In this document: one piece after another, positions 37,459 through 50,089 of the stretch
Layout: every line of letters begins with the position of its first letter
Numbering within the stretch: position 1 is the first letter of the stretch
Notes under the pieces: model-generated
The model's database searches: none
What the model saw: only the letters and a program-made list of their open reading frames with translations
What the model was told of the DNA's origin: nothing
Position numbers and translations under genes: made by a program
Source: Piper betle
Lineage: Eukaryota > Streptophyta > Magnoliopsida > Piperales > Piperaceae
DNA length: 64,000 bases
Direction of reading: 5' to 3'
Assembly (NCBI GenBank): GCA_033002965.1
Contig: JAURVB010013624.1
Coordinates: forward strand, 40,700-104,699

Positions 37459-37803
37459 GGGGTGGAAGACGAGGCTTGGCTCGGCTCGTACGCTCAATGA
37501 GCATTAGCTAGGCTCGAGCTCATTAATTTGTTTAAAAAGTTTCCTATTGGGCTGTGGCCAGGCTACAAAAAAAGAATTGTTGGCCAAAACCCAATAGCGC
37601 TTTTATTTTTATTTTTTAAAAAAAATAAAGAGCCGTTGGGTTTTTGCTAGAGCATGAGCTCGAGCTCGAGCTCGAGCTTGTATGCAAGCCAAGCCGAGGC
37701 CGGCTCGTGAGTCATGGTTTTGGGTCAGCTTGATGTATATGAATAAGCCGAGTTCAAACTCGGCTCGGCTCGGCTCGACTCGACTCAGCTCGGCTCATCA
37801 TCT
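37459..37803. mobile_element. Possible hAT-type MITE
   Basis: TGTAATTA occurs directly on both sides (37451-37458 and 37804-37811), the right size for a hAT duplication. The left end is GGGGTGGAAGACGAGG and the right end (inverted) is AAGATGATGAG, so the TIR match is partial. The interior is CGAGCTCGAGCTCG and CGGCTCGGCTCG words as in the other MITEs here. Confidence 0.5.
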
Positions 37804-38087
37804 TGTAATTATACTCAAAATTTTTGTTACATTCACAAATTAAGATCACCTCAAGTACAACTAGAAGTCTTCAAGGCCAGCTAAGCTCAATTTCTTTTAG
37901 TTCGAACCATGACCGGGCGGGCTCAGCTTCAATTGAAAATTGGCAAGCCAAGTATGAGCAGGGCCAACTATTATGCTTTAATGGATTCATCATATATTTT
38001 AAAAGTGCCGGGTACAAGAAAGAGGCCCAAATTGCCTCTGCCCGCCCCATATCCAAATTACTGTAAGAAACGCATTGTTAAATCCAA

Positions 38088-38541
38088 AGGGGTGTAAACA
38101 AGCTAAGTTGAGCCAAATAGGGATATTTTTAAATTTGACATGATTTTTAGCAAGCATATTTGGGTTTGTTTGAGTGTTTGACGAGCCTTTGATTTATTAT
38201 GGGTTAAGCAGCTCATTAAAAATTCATAGTGTTTGGGCTTGGGTCGTATTCAACTCGCTATATTTTTGAATTGAATGACTGTTTGTGTTTGGCTTGTGTT
38301 CAATTTATATAGGATCAACATTTTCCTTCCAACACTATATAACTTCAATGTGACCTTAATAATATTGACGAATCGAGTTGAATAGAGTATTTTTGAGTTC
38401 GAATACATCGAGCTTGAGTTTCGAGCCAAAGCCGAGCCAAACTTTCAATGAGCTATCTATTTCGATCCGAATATTTTTACGAGCACAAGTTCAAGCTGAA
38501 CGTAAAATGTTTGGGAGCAAGTTTAAGTTATTTACACCCCT
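38088..38541. mobile_element. hAT-type MITE with 11-bp perfect TIR
   Basis: AGGGGTGTAAA at 38088-38098 is exactly complemented at 38531-38541. The interior has diverged GAGCC/GGCTC and GAGTTCGAAT words. No exact 8-bp target duplication was found, only similar flanks. Confidence 0.6.
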
Positions 38542-39144
38542 AGTAAATGCCAAATATGCCAATCATGTTATGAAATATGCCAATCATGTGGGTAAATACG
38601 TTTAAAATAGGATATATAAATTGCAAAAATAATTGTTATTATCCTTAATGATAGCCAAAACACACAACCATGCGAGAAACGTCCCAGCGAAGGTAAACAT
38701 ACGGTGGGATCAGTAACAATCATTGGAAGGCAAAGATGAGGCTTTCCCTTACAATCGGTAATGCATCAAGTATTTATCCTAACTCAAGGTTTTCTTCGTT
38801 TCATTAATTCTGTTTCCGACACGTCTTGATTCTTGAATAACGGGAAAACCAAAGATGAAAAGTATCTCCAACATCTCGGAGAGGTTTTCCCTTACAAACG
38901 GGTATATCAAGTAGGTGTAGCGTAGTAAGAAAGCTCATTTTGTTTCATTAAATCTATTCCCGACATTCCCCAATAATTTCACATATTCGTCTCGTAGTGT
39001 ATGATATACAAAAGAGAATAAATACTCATAATGTGCAGTGGTGCATTGAAACGGTTGCCTTCATAGCCCCTGTATGATACCCACACCCTGAGACTGTAGA
39101 AAATAAAGAAGATTCAATTATTGAGTTACATAGGATCAAACCAG

Positions 39145-40030
39145 AGTTGCAAAAAATCAGCTGATTCACTCGGAATCGGCCAATTTTACTCGGCTAGGTA
39201 CAAAATCAATTTAAAATAAGGCCGGATCATTTGGGCTAAAAATCGAACAAGGAAGTGGCCGATTTGAGCAGATTCTCACACTAAGTCAACGACAACAAGA
39301 ATCAACCGGTTCAGGCCAGAGAGAGACGGGGCGAAGGAGTCGACAGGGCGGCAGGGGCAAGCTGGTGGCAAGTAGGGAGGAGAGGTGTGTGTGTGTGTAA
39401 CGGAGGGGGGGGGTGGGGGTGGTGGCCGTGAGTCGGTCAGGGTCTGTCAGCTTGTCCAATTGGCCCTTGACTGGACTTGGTAATGCCACATGGGGAAGGG
39501 AAAATCTTCTTGTGGTCGAAAGGAGACGGCGGTGGAGCGGTGTAGTCGACAGCGAAATGATGTCAGAAGCACGATGTGATCAAGTGGCTCTCGTCCATCG
39601 TGGAGGCCAGGCGATGGCCAGAAAGGCTAGGGGAACAACTCGGTGATGCTTTGGCGGAGGTAGCGACATCGATCAGTGGTGGTGCAACGGCCAGAGGAGG
39701 CGTTGACAACGTGAATTGGGGTGGCGATTAGGGTTAGGGGAGAAAAGTCAGGGCGAGGGTTTTGGGTGGCACTCTCGTAAATAAAAGTTGACACAACTCT
39801 GACCCGAGTCAAAAATAATAACTAACACCTAATAAATTAAAAAAATAAAAAAATATGAAAAAAATATAATGCACTCCTTAATATCAAAATGACAGGTTAT
39901 ATAACTAATAACCTACCTAAATTAATTATCAATTTTGACCAATTCAAATAAATCGATTTTTGATAAATCGGTCTGATTCAATAATTTCATTCTAATCCGA
40001 TTTAATGTCCGATTCCGATTTTTTGCAACT
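39145..40030. mobile_element. TIR element with LTR-like core, 886 bp
   Basis: Perfect 14-bp inverted ends: AGTTGCAAAAAATC at 39145-39158 and its complement at 40017-40030. The core is a GC-rich stretch (39290-39770), then GGTGGCACTCTCGTAAATAA, GAGTCAAAAATAATAACTAA and an AT-rich arm. That order closely resembles part of the 3-kb LTR family on its minus strand (63270-63400). Same family as 856-1602. No target duplication can be shown because the right flank is rearranged into a tandem array. Confidence 0.7.
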
Positions 40031-42030
40031 AGGGATCCTACATCAAATCCATTGGTCCACTGTTGTAACAAAGTTCTCATTGGTCTAAATGACCACAATT
40101 AATAAAGTTTAACTGCTAGTTATGGTCATTTAGACTAACGAGAGAGCTGCTACAGTGGGTTTGCTTGACAACAAGAAAACCCTTGGTGACAATGAATTAA
40201 AATCTTTGCTACAAACTGAAACACATGGATAGAATTCTAAACATGCGTAATCCATACGAAAAGAAAAGGTAATAGTTGATGGTTACTTTTCACTTTCGTA
40301 AATAAAAGTTGGCACGACTCCGACCCGAGTAAAAAATAATAACTGACACCTAATAAATTAAAGAATAAACAAAAAAATTAAAAAATCTCACAAAATATAA
40401 TACACTCCATAATATCAAAATGACGTGTTATATAACTAATAACCTACCCAAATTAATTACCAATTTTGACCAATTCAAATGAATCGATTTTTGATAAATC
40501 GATCTGATTCAATGACTTCCTTTTAATCCGATTTAACGTCCAATTTTAATTTTTGTAATTAGGGATCATGCATCAAATCCATTGGTCCACTGTTGTAAGA
40601 AAGTTCTTATTGGTCTAAATGACCACAATCAATAAAGTTTAACTGCTAGTTATGGTCACTTAGACTAACGAGAGAGTTGCTAGAGTGGGTTTGCTTGACA
40701 ACAAGAAAACCCTTGGAGACAATGAATTACAATCTTTGCTACAAACCGAAACACATGCATAGAATTCTAAACATGCGTAATCCATAAGAAAAGAAAAGGT
40801 AATAGCTGATGTTTATTATTCACTCTCGTAAATGAAAGTTGACATGACTCAGTGATGCTTCGGCGGAGGTAGCGACATCGATCAGTGGTGGTGCAACGGC
40901 CAGAGGAGGCGTTGACAATGTGAATTGGGGTGGCGATTAGGGTTAGGGGAGAAAAGTCGGGGCAAGGGTTTTGGGTGGCACTCTCGTAAATAAAAGTTGA
41001 CTCAACTCTGACCCGAGTCAAAAATAATAACTAACACCTAATAAATTAAAAAAATAAAAAATATGAAAAAATATAATACACTTCATAATATCAAAATGAC
41101 AATGTTATATAACTAATAACCCACCCAAATTAATTACCAATTTTGACCAATTCAAATGAATCGATTTTTAATAAATCGATCTGATTCAATGACTTCATTC
41201 TAATCCGATTCAACGTCCGATTCTGATTTTTGCTACTAAGGATCCTGCATCAAATCCATTGGTCCATTGTTGTATCAAAGTTCTCATTGGTCTAAATGGC
41301 CACAATTAATGAAGTTTAACTGCTAATTATGGCCATTTAGACTAACGAGAGAGCTGCTACGGTGGGTTTGCTTGACAACAAGAAAACCCTTGGTGACAAT
41401 GAATTACAATCTTTGCTACAAATTGAAACATATGGATAGAATTCTAAACATGCGTAATCCATGCGAAAAGAAAAGGTAATAGCTAATGGTTACTTTTCAC
41501 TTTCGTAAATAAAAGTTGGTACGACTCCGACCCGAGTTAAAAATAATAACTAACACCTAATAAATTAAAAGAAAAATAAAAAATATTAAAAAATCTCATA
41601 AAATATAATACACTCTATAATATCAAAATGACATATTATATAACTAATAACCTACCCAAATTAATTGCCAATTTTGACTAATTCAAATGAATTGATTTTT
41701 AATAAATCGATCTGATTCAATGACTTCCTTCCAATCCAATTCAACGTCCGATTCTGATTTTTGTAACTAGGGATATTGCATCATTGGTCCATTGTGGTAA
41801 CAAAGTTCTCATTGGTCTAAATGGCCACAATAAATAAAGTTTAACTGCGAATTATGGTCATTTAGAGTAACGAGAGAGCTGCTACAATGGGTTTGCTTGA
41901 CAACAAGAAAACCCTTGGAGACAATGAATTACAATCTTTGCTACAAACTGCAACACATGCATAGAATTCTAAACATGCGTAATCCATACGAAAAGAAAAG
42001 GTAATAGCTGATGTTTATTTTTCACATTAC
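40031..42030. repeat. Four-unit tandem array, units 530-680 bp
   Basis: Units start at 40031, 40561, 41238 and 41769 with AGGGATC-like sequence then CATCAAATCCATTGGTCC. Each full unit is about 260 bp of flanking DNA plus a right part of the element at 39145-40030. Unit 2 includes more of that element (the GC-rich part from about 40846). Each unit holds a hairpin, GGTCTAAATGACCA...TGGTCATTTAGAC, about 60 bp across. The structure shows repeated duplication after the TIR element inserted. Confidence 0.88.
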
Positions 42031-42373
42031 ACAACCAACTTGCTCAAAACAATCGGAGGAGACAGGACAACCACGATCACATATTCACACTTCAAAAATT
42101 TGTTCTCTGTACATACGTTTTCCATTCTCAAAAAAATAATGAATAGGCATTTGCATATTTAGCCTGCTTAGAACAACACCCTTTCAATATTTTACTAGGA
42201 AACCTCCCGAGAATAAACCACATCAATATGTATAACCACCAAACCATCCCTTTTCTCCCCTAAATCGTCCCTTTCTTCTCACGATTCCTGCCACTGTACG
42301 TCAATTCGCAAAGCAGTTTCCACCAATAAAAGCATAAAAAAATACAATTATTACCAACTACTTGTGTATCGTT
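42031..42373. other. 3' flank of the EFR3-like locus
   Basis: No feature recognised apart from probable 3' UTR sequence of the minus-strand gene that ends at 42374. Confidence 0.5.
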
Positions 42374-45300
42374 CTAACACCGAGAGGCTTTTAAGAATTT
42401 CTCATATGGGCTTGAAGGAGGTAGTCTGAAAGATTGTTCATACTCCGTGGCACATCGGAGGGATCCATTTATTTGGATTTGCTCAGTTTCCACAGTCTTT
42501 GATTGTTCAAAGACCAGTTATTTTATCTACAAAAATCAACCAGAGAAAAAATGAGAAAAAAGAAAAAAGAAAAATAAAAAGTAAGACCAATGATGGAACA
42601 ATATCGCAATGATAATATCACCACAAGTAGCACAATAAACATAAATGAACAATTACATTCTAAAATTTGATAAAAATAAAAATGATAAAGATAACTAAAA
42701 ATTCTCTTGCCTCAAGAGACAAAGCGAAACCATTTCCGTCGCCCCCTGTCCCAATCCCCTGCTTCATACTTAAAAGTGCCAACATTTTTTGCTGTTTGCC
42801 CATCACAAGAGCTTCACATTGACTTTTCATTTGGTCATATAGAACAGGAGTTGTAGAAATTGGAAAGGTAGCAACTTGTCAAGCTGTTTTAAGTACCTAT
42901 ACATAAAAAAAATGAATGCCTGACTTATCTCAATCCCATTATTCAAAAAGGCATTAAATTTGAGTGGATCCTGGTGTTAATTCATTCACTAAGTCATTTT
43001 TAAATCTATCAAAAACAATTTAGGCTGCCAAAGTTTCTACAGCTTCACAGTTTACTCTTTCTGGCGTAAACTCCATCTAGGAAAAAAAGCTGTAATATCT
43101 AATTCATACGGATCTAACACAAACCCAACCATATAAGACTAGCTGGCGATAATAATGATCATGACATGGATAATGATCATTCTTACTATGCACATCTTAC
43201 TTTCTGTTGTAAATTAAGCAGAATATTGATTAGCAACTAAATGTTCTATTGTTTCTTTATGTAAAAGCGAGCAAAGAAAGAAATGAGCACTAACTGAATC
43301 AATGAGTTGGTTGGCACTAAGAATATCCAGTGAGCTGACTGTGACTGATGTTTTGCGGCCTGAGTGATTGCTGACTACGTCCTGAAAAGCTTCATCTTCA
43401 TTGAAAGGGCTCGGACGCACAATCTGAAAAAGATATTATAGTTAGTAAGCAATACAACCTAAATACCTCATCCATAATCTACGTACAAGGACTTAGAAAC
43501 TTCACAACTGAGTTAACCTCATCAAATGACGGAAACTCCTTTTGAGAAAGTGGAGAACACGGTCGTGGTGTTTCCATGAACAATGGAATGCCAAATGGAT
43601 AAGCATCATCAGGTGAAAATTCCTGGTGGAGCTCCTCCTTTATGGTAATCTGTTCCTCCTAAAATAATCAAGGTGTATGTTTAGCGTGTAGAGTATGCAT
43701 GTTGGTGAAATGCAAAACAAGAAGTCTACTAAACAAGGTTGCAGTTTTCCAACTATTTCCACAAATTATTAAGCCATTATGGTTCTTATCCCCCTCAGAA
43801 AATTCTATTTTCAAAATTCCTACACTCAATGTACATTCATTATAGGTCAATGTTGTTATAGTTCCAAGTTGATTTCATATCAATTGTAACCTATCAGGCC
43901 CAGAAGCAACTTCACGAACTTGCATCACCCTTCCAAAGTGCCAACCAAAATTTAAGATCCACCAGCTCACCCCCAATAACAAGCCCAAGAACTCCCCAGT
44001 TTGCATTGGCTGTAGAACTGTTGTTGTAGGGATGATTCAGACCTTTAAGACAAGATCTTCCAGAAGGTAGATGCTAAACCATAACAAAGTTATTTGACTA
44101 GTGATATACCAGGCCAAAGTATAACAACAAAAAAAGGCCATGGACAAAACCTGTAACCATTGCATGAAAAGAAACTCTAGGCTGAGATGGTGGAAGAGTA
44201 GTCCCTGATAGTCATATTTGTTTAGGCAGGGCACTTATAGTTGCAAGACCCATTTTATTTTCAAATGGCCGATTCATTTGTCTAGAATATTATGGATTCA
44301 GACGCACATGTATAAAGAAGTTAAGGTCCACCGAGCATCTATGGAAGACAGGCTGGCAGTGCTGGTGGAATTTAAATGTCAATTTCAGTTCAACGGCCCC
44401 CAAAGTATGGTAGGTTGCCTCTCAAAGGGGGACCAGTAGTGAGCAATTACACAGTTGCTTACAAGCTGTCTTAAACCATTTACATTCTAACAAAATGGCA
44501 CCAAATGACCTTTTCAATACCAAACAACATTCTTCAGAACCTAGTAATATACTCAAATGACTTGGACATTTTTCTCCATATTTTGACAAGTGTCAAATAC
44601 ACTCATAATGCAGAATCAAATTTTCAATCGATAATTTGTGCATACCTCAGCCAGTTTTTCACATGATTTCAGGAAATCAGATATAACAATTTCCTTTAAA
44701 AGCACACTATCAATTTCTATGGCTGAAAGACATTTTGTAGCAGCAGCTTCATCATCTGCAGAACCATAACTCAACACTCTACCATCGGAGGCTGTATAAA
44801 CAGCCACAAGGCTACTATCTTCTACCAAATGAAGAGAAGGATCAACCTGTAGAGAAAAGTCATTTTCATTTTTTTTTTTGGTGTCAAGTGGATCCATAAT
44901 TGAGATTTTGAGACAACGGGCTTGTCACATACTTACCACATCATTTGTAAGTATTTTCTTAACCGAGGGAATAAGATGATGTAGATTTCCTGCCTTCGCA
45001 GAAAATATAAGCATTGATGACGCCAATGTAAAGAGTGACCTACGATGAAATGGCTGAAGACCACCTTAGCTCCAAAAAAAAAAAGAATTAATAATGGTCT
45101 GACCATCCAATAATTGTGCAGAATAAAACATAATTGCAGAAAATTTCAACTGACAGAGACAAACATCAAGCACTCAGAATTCCTGTCAAGAGTTGTTTTG
45201 GGAGCTTATTTGTTGCTTAGCGGCTAGTGTTTTGTTTACTTGCTTTATAGGATTAAGGAAGGTTTTCTTAGTATGTGGGGTTACAAGGGGCATTTTTTTA

Positions 45301-46177
45301 ATTTTGAAAGTTTATAAATCTAATGTAGAAGCTAGCCCGTCCCTTATAGAGGTAGATCAGTTGAGAGAAAATGAAGTTTATGTTGTAGTTACCTTCTCTT
45401 GTTCTTTTATTCCTCACATTCTGCTTCTTCTACCAATCCAAGCCTATTGGATGATTTAGGCTATTCTCTGTTGTCTAATTATCTTTATGAAATCAGTGTT
45501 CAATTTAAATTGCATCATAGACATGAGTACTTAAATGTTAAGGAGATCGTAACATGGGACTAAGAGGATGGAAAAGATGTGAAATGAGGATACATAAAAA
45601 AGCAGCTGAGACCCATTCACATGGCCCAGTTAAATGTTGATCATAGAAAAGCTAACAAATTTCAAAGAACCAAATAAGCAAAGCCAATAGATTCCACCAA
45701 AATGAAGTTAACCAGTTAGCATGATACTCTATAACTCTATTGTACTATAACTGTGGGTCCTCTGCATCCCACAACAGTTGGAGAGGCCTAAAGCTTTAAA
45801 GCGTGTGTAAATGATTCACATTGTTCAGCCCTTGATAAAAACCAGAACCAAAAAGCTGTGGTCCAGTATGTCGGACACATTTTCACTTGCTTCGTAGGGC
45901 TTACACATTTATTAAGCAAGCTTATCCCCACACATTGCTTATAATCAACAAGAAGGATGGTACCGGTGAAAGACCTGTTACACTTGTTTCACATATACAG
46001 GCACTCAATTCTTTCAGTTCAAAATTTGTGAATTATAACATATAACTAGTTCAAATTGTCATTTGCCTAGAATGACCTGATGGTCCATTGCCTCAATGAG
46101 ATCCATTAAAGATCTGGCCGAGATTTTGCAAGCTACAAGGAAGTTGCAATTTGGACTTGAAGCGATGTCAAGATCCT

Positions 46178-46500
46178 CCCATGCTGATACTTTCTAAGAT
46201 TGGAGAATTTGATTAGGTCAATAGGAACCTTCACCATCGCATCAAAACTAAAAGCATAACTCGGCTTAGATCCTAGATGTAGGCATATGGCCTTAAGCTA
46301 CCAATCAGACTCAAGCATGTCCTGTATCCTTTGCTGCCTAACAGGGGATTACCCCCATGCTGATACTTTCTAAGATTGGAGAGTTTGATTAGGTCAATAG
46401 GAACCTTCACCATCACATCAAAACTAAAAGCATAACTAGGTTTGGATCCTAGATGTAGGTTTGGATGTCCTGTATCCTTTGCTGCCTAACAGGGGATTAC
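46178..46500. repeat. Two-copy tandem duplication in an EFR3-like intron
   Basis: CCCATGCTGATACTTTCTAA starts both copies (46178 and 46354), and both end in CTGCCTAACAGGGGATTACC. The second copy lacks about 29 bp that the first has. The remaining match is about 95%. Confidence 0.9.
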
Positions 46501-49500
46501 CTACCAGCTACATTAATAACCACAACCCCTCAAGCCACCCATCCTCAGAATCTCCTTCCTCTTGAGCTTTTTAGCAATTTATCCAGTAATATGGAAAATT
46601 CTACACAAAGTGAACATATCCCACTCTGGGAGAGCCCTCACCTAACCAGAGTGAGATCTAGTGAAACGGATACATGGTTTACATCAGACTTCCCCAAGAT
46701 GATCAATCATTTCCCACTAACTAATAAGTTTATAAAATGAAAATGCCTATGCACCTAAACCTAGCTAGATTGAGGTGTAGACAATATAAAATTATGTTGA
46801 TGATGATCTTATCTAATTAATGGTTCATCATTCCATTCATGTGTAGGATGGAAAGGCATAAAATCACATGAAAACAACAATGAACAACGAAAACTAAAAT
46901 AATTTGCAACAAATCATTAAGTTGAAGCAATCAAGTTCTCAAATACTAATAATCTAAACTACTTCAAGATAAACAAGTAAAATAGGCTGACTTACTACCT
47001 TCATTTAGTGCCACACTTCCAAGCGTCAAAGCAAGCTGGAATGGCCGAATTAGAGTAGCATGACTTGAAGACTGCCATCAGAACCCAAATGTGTCATATA
47101 TATATATAGGGGAACAAAACTTATGCTCCTCTTTAGTATCATTTGAAGGCAAACAAAAACACAAGAAAGATAAAAGATGAAAAAGAGATTTTGTCATAAC
47201 AAGTATTTTTGGCATGTTCAATATGGGATTAAGGATCACTATTTCATTAGGTGACATATTGTCGCCACTTTCACAAAATCAAATATAGTTTGTTATAATC
47301 CACTGAACAAAAATCTTACTCAATTTTTTGTTAAGGCCAAGGATCCTGTATTGGAGTACAAAGACAAAATGGTTGTGCAATGGCCATACGGGGTAAGAGA
47401 TTTACACATCAAGAGCACAAAAGGAAAACCAAAAGAAGAACAAATTGTCCACCTCCTTGATAGTCAACTGTTATCCTAGAAAATTATCACTTCTTTCTTC
47501 TTAATCAAAGCATGACTTGCTGATTAGCATGTCTACTTCCTTCTTCCTATTCTCTTCATTTTTGTTGTGTTAGTCAGTGTGACGGGAGTCTGTATTATTT
47601 TAAAATCCACTCTTCAGAATTATTTCCTCGTGATCATCTTCTCCATCTTCTTTGACAGAGGCAGGCAATTTCTATTGCACTAAAAAGCAGCTACCTTAAT
47701 CCCTGAACAATAATTATGCGTAAATAAAATTTTAATGAGTTCCATAGACCAGTTTGAGGAATCATGCATCCTTTTCAAGACAGAATGCCTCATGTGTGCC
47801 AGGAATTGTGGTCCAAAACAGGGACTCACATAGGCAAAAATAGGTCTTGCCATTGGCTGCGTTCTTAATTTTCTATGAGGCTAAGATTTTGATGGTGGAA
47901 GAAGTTATGTGCCTGGATGAACAGTCAAAAGGGGGTTGATGCTGAACTTAATCCAATTCATGCAACATCTTTCCCCCACTTGACAGCTTAGACAACGATT
48001 ATGAGAGTCAGAGATGGATGATGCATGGTGAGTACCGACTTTTGGATAGTTGCAGCAAAATCATCTCTTGCTGCTCCTGCGCTCCATATACAGGCCAGGA
48101 AAAAGTATTCCTGACCATTATGCCTAAATCTAGTGATCAATAGAAATTTTCAATAAATACTATCGTTGTAATGAATCCCTTGGTCCTTTTTCACTTCATG
48201 ACCCCCCATATTTGGAACTGAACAGAAAACTCCAACTCAAATTCACAATCATATAGCCCACTAAAAAAATTGAAATGCAGATTAATGTGAAAGTGAAGAA
48301 AAACGACATTCTTAGTTATTTGAAATTACTTACAGAAAAAGTGGTCAGAAGACACTCTTTAAAAATCTCTATCATATTTTTTGTCACTTTCTAGGCTAAA
48401 TCCTTTAACTTAATGAATTGACATTTCCCCAAAACAAAACAAGAAGAAATCACACAAAGGATTAATCTGCCACCTTGGATTGTGTATACGTCACTGCAAT
48501 TTTGTAACTGTGAGCCATTGCCTCAAAATTTGTCGAAGAGTTTCCAGATGTCGTTGCCTGGGCCCATATTGAGGAAGAAGGAGCCCCACTTGGTGACTAT
48601 TCAACCGCAAAAAGGTTGATGATCCTGGAGGATGTGAATAACTGTTTTAATAAAAAGTTGACGACCATTGTCAAGATAATTATCAACCTGTATTGCAGAA
48701 AGCATGATCCAAAAAGCACGCAAAAAAGCTTGATGTTGCTGCATGACAATGACATTCATAATCTACCTTAAAATTGCTTCCCTCTGATGATTTTTTCAGC
48801 ACTCCATCTACCACATCAAGGTTGTCTCCTTGGGTAGAAAGTGCCAAATTCTCTAAAGTGGAAGTGGAAGAGAAACCTGAAAGCGATATTGATAGAGTCC
48901 TCATGGGATTACAACCTTTGGACACAATTGGATATTGTGAATCTGACCAAGGGGAAAGAAGTGATGGCACAAGTACTGCAGAGAGTATACGATGGGCCCC
49001 CACACGTGTCTCAGGATCTGGATGTGTCATTGCCAGAAATAATTGAAGAAATAAAGCTTCAGGAAAAGCCTGAGAAGTTGACACAAAAACATTTTCAAGT
49101 TGAGACAATCCTTCACGATCTCGCTTCAGAAAGCACTAAGTCACAAGAGAAACTTGCCTTCTTATGATTTGATACATTAGGAATAGATGAAACAATCAGT
49201 GCAGTTTGATAAACAGAAGAAACAGTAGTTTTGGCTATGATAATATTCGCCGGAATGCTTTCTACCACTACGGCCATCATATCAAGAATGGGTCCAACAT
49301 CTCCAACCTGCAAATTAATAATTGGCCTTTGCGTCAACTTACTGAAAACAAAATTTGTTACAAGATTCAAAAAGGCATGCGCTATATCAAAAATAAATCA
49401 ACAACGAGGTCAAAACCTTCTTCAAGAGGTGTACAAGGCAGTTCTCCAGTACCAAGTGAAGAGTTGCGTTCAACTTGTATGTGTCACTAACATCACCATT

Positions 49501-50089
49501 ATCAGATGATTCAAGAGAACACTGCATGCATTTTCGGAGAAGTTTCATAAGATCTCTTAGAAAGCCAACAAGAGCTATGGAAGCTTGTTGCTTTGATCGC
49601 TGAGCTAGATGTCTAATGCTCTAATCATATCAATCTGCATATTAGACTGTTTAATAACATTTTTATGGTCCAAGTGTTTAACCAATGTAGATAGCAACAA
49701 GTGAGTATTCTCCCCTGCATAGATAGAGAAGGACAATTTATCCTGTGCCATTGGATAACTTTCAAGATATGAAATAATTTATTAAATCCATACCTGTTTC
49801 TTCTATCATTAGCTGCAAGTCTGACAGGACAACACAAGCAAGTCCCTTCTCTGGAGACCAATGACTTCCCATATCGAAGTATCTAAGCATAGGCTCCAAA
49901 AGTCGGCGGATAGTAGTTGCCTCCTTTGCCAACCCAGCCATTTTTTGCAAACAAATCTTAGACCAATATGAAGGACATTTAGAAGTATCACTGTCAAAAA
50001 CAGACCATGGTCATAAGATATGAAAGATTAACGGAAAGTGGAATTGCTTTGTGCCTGTAAGATGCATTAAAGTTTGTGCCTAAGATTTC

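Noticed and set aside
40031..42030. CRISPR-like array because of regular repeats
   Set aside because: Units are over 500 bp, contain transposon sequence and lie in a plant nuclear genome.
48774..49167. Plus-strand frames of 90 and 108 codons
   Set aside because: Antisense shadows of exons 10-11 of the EFR3-like gene.
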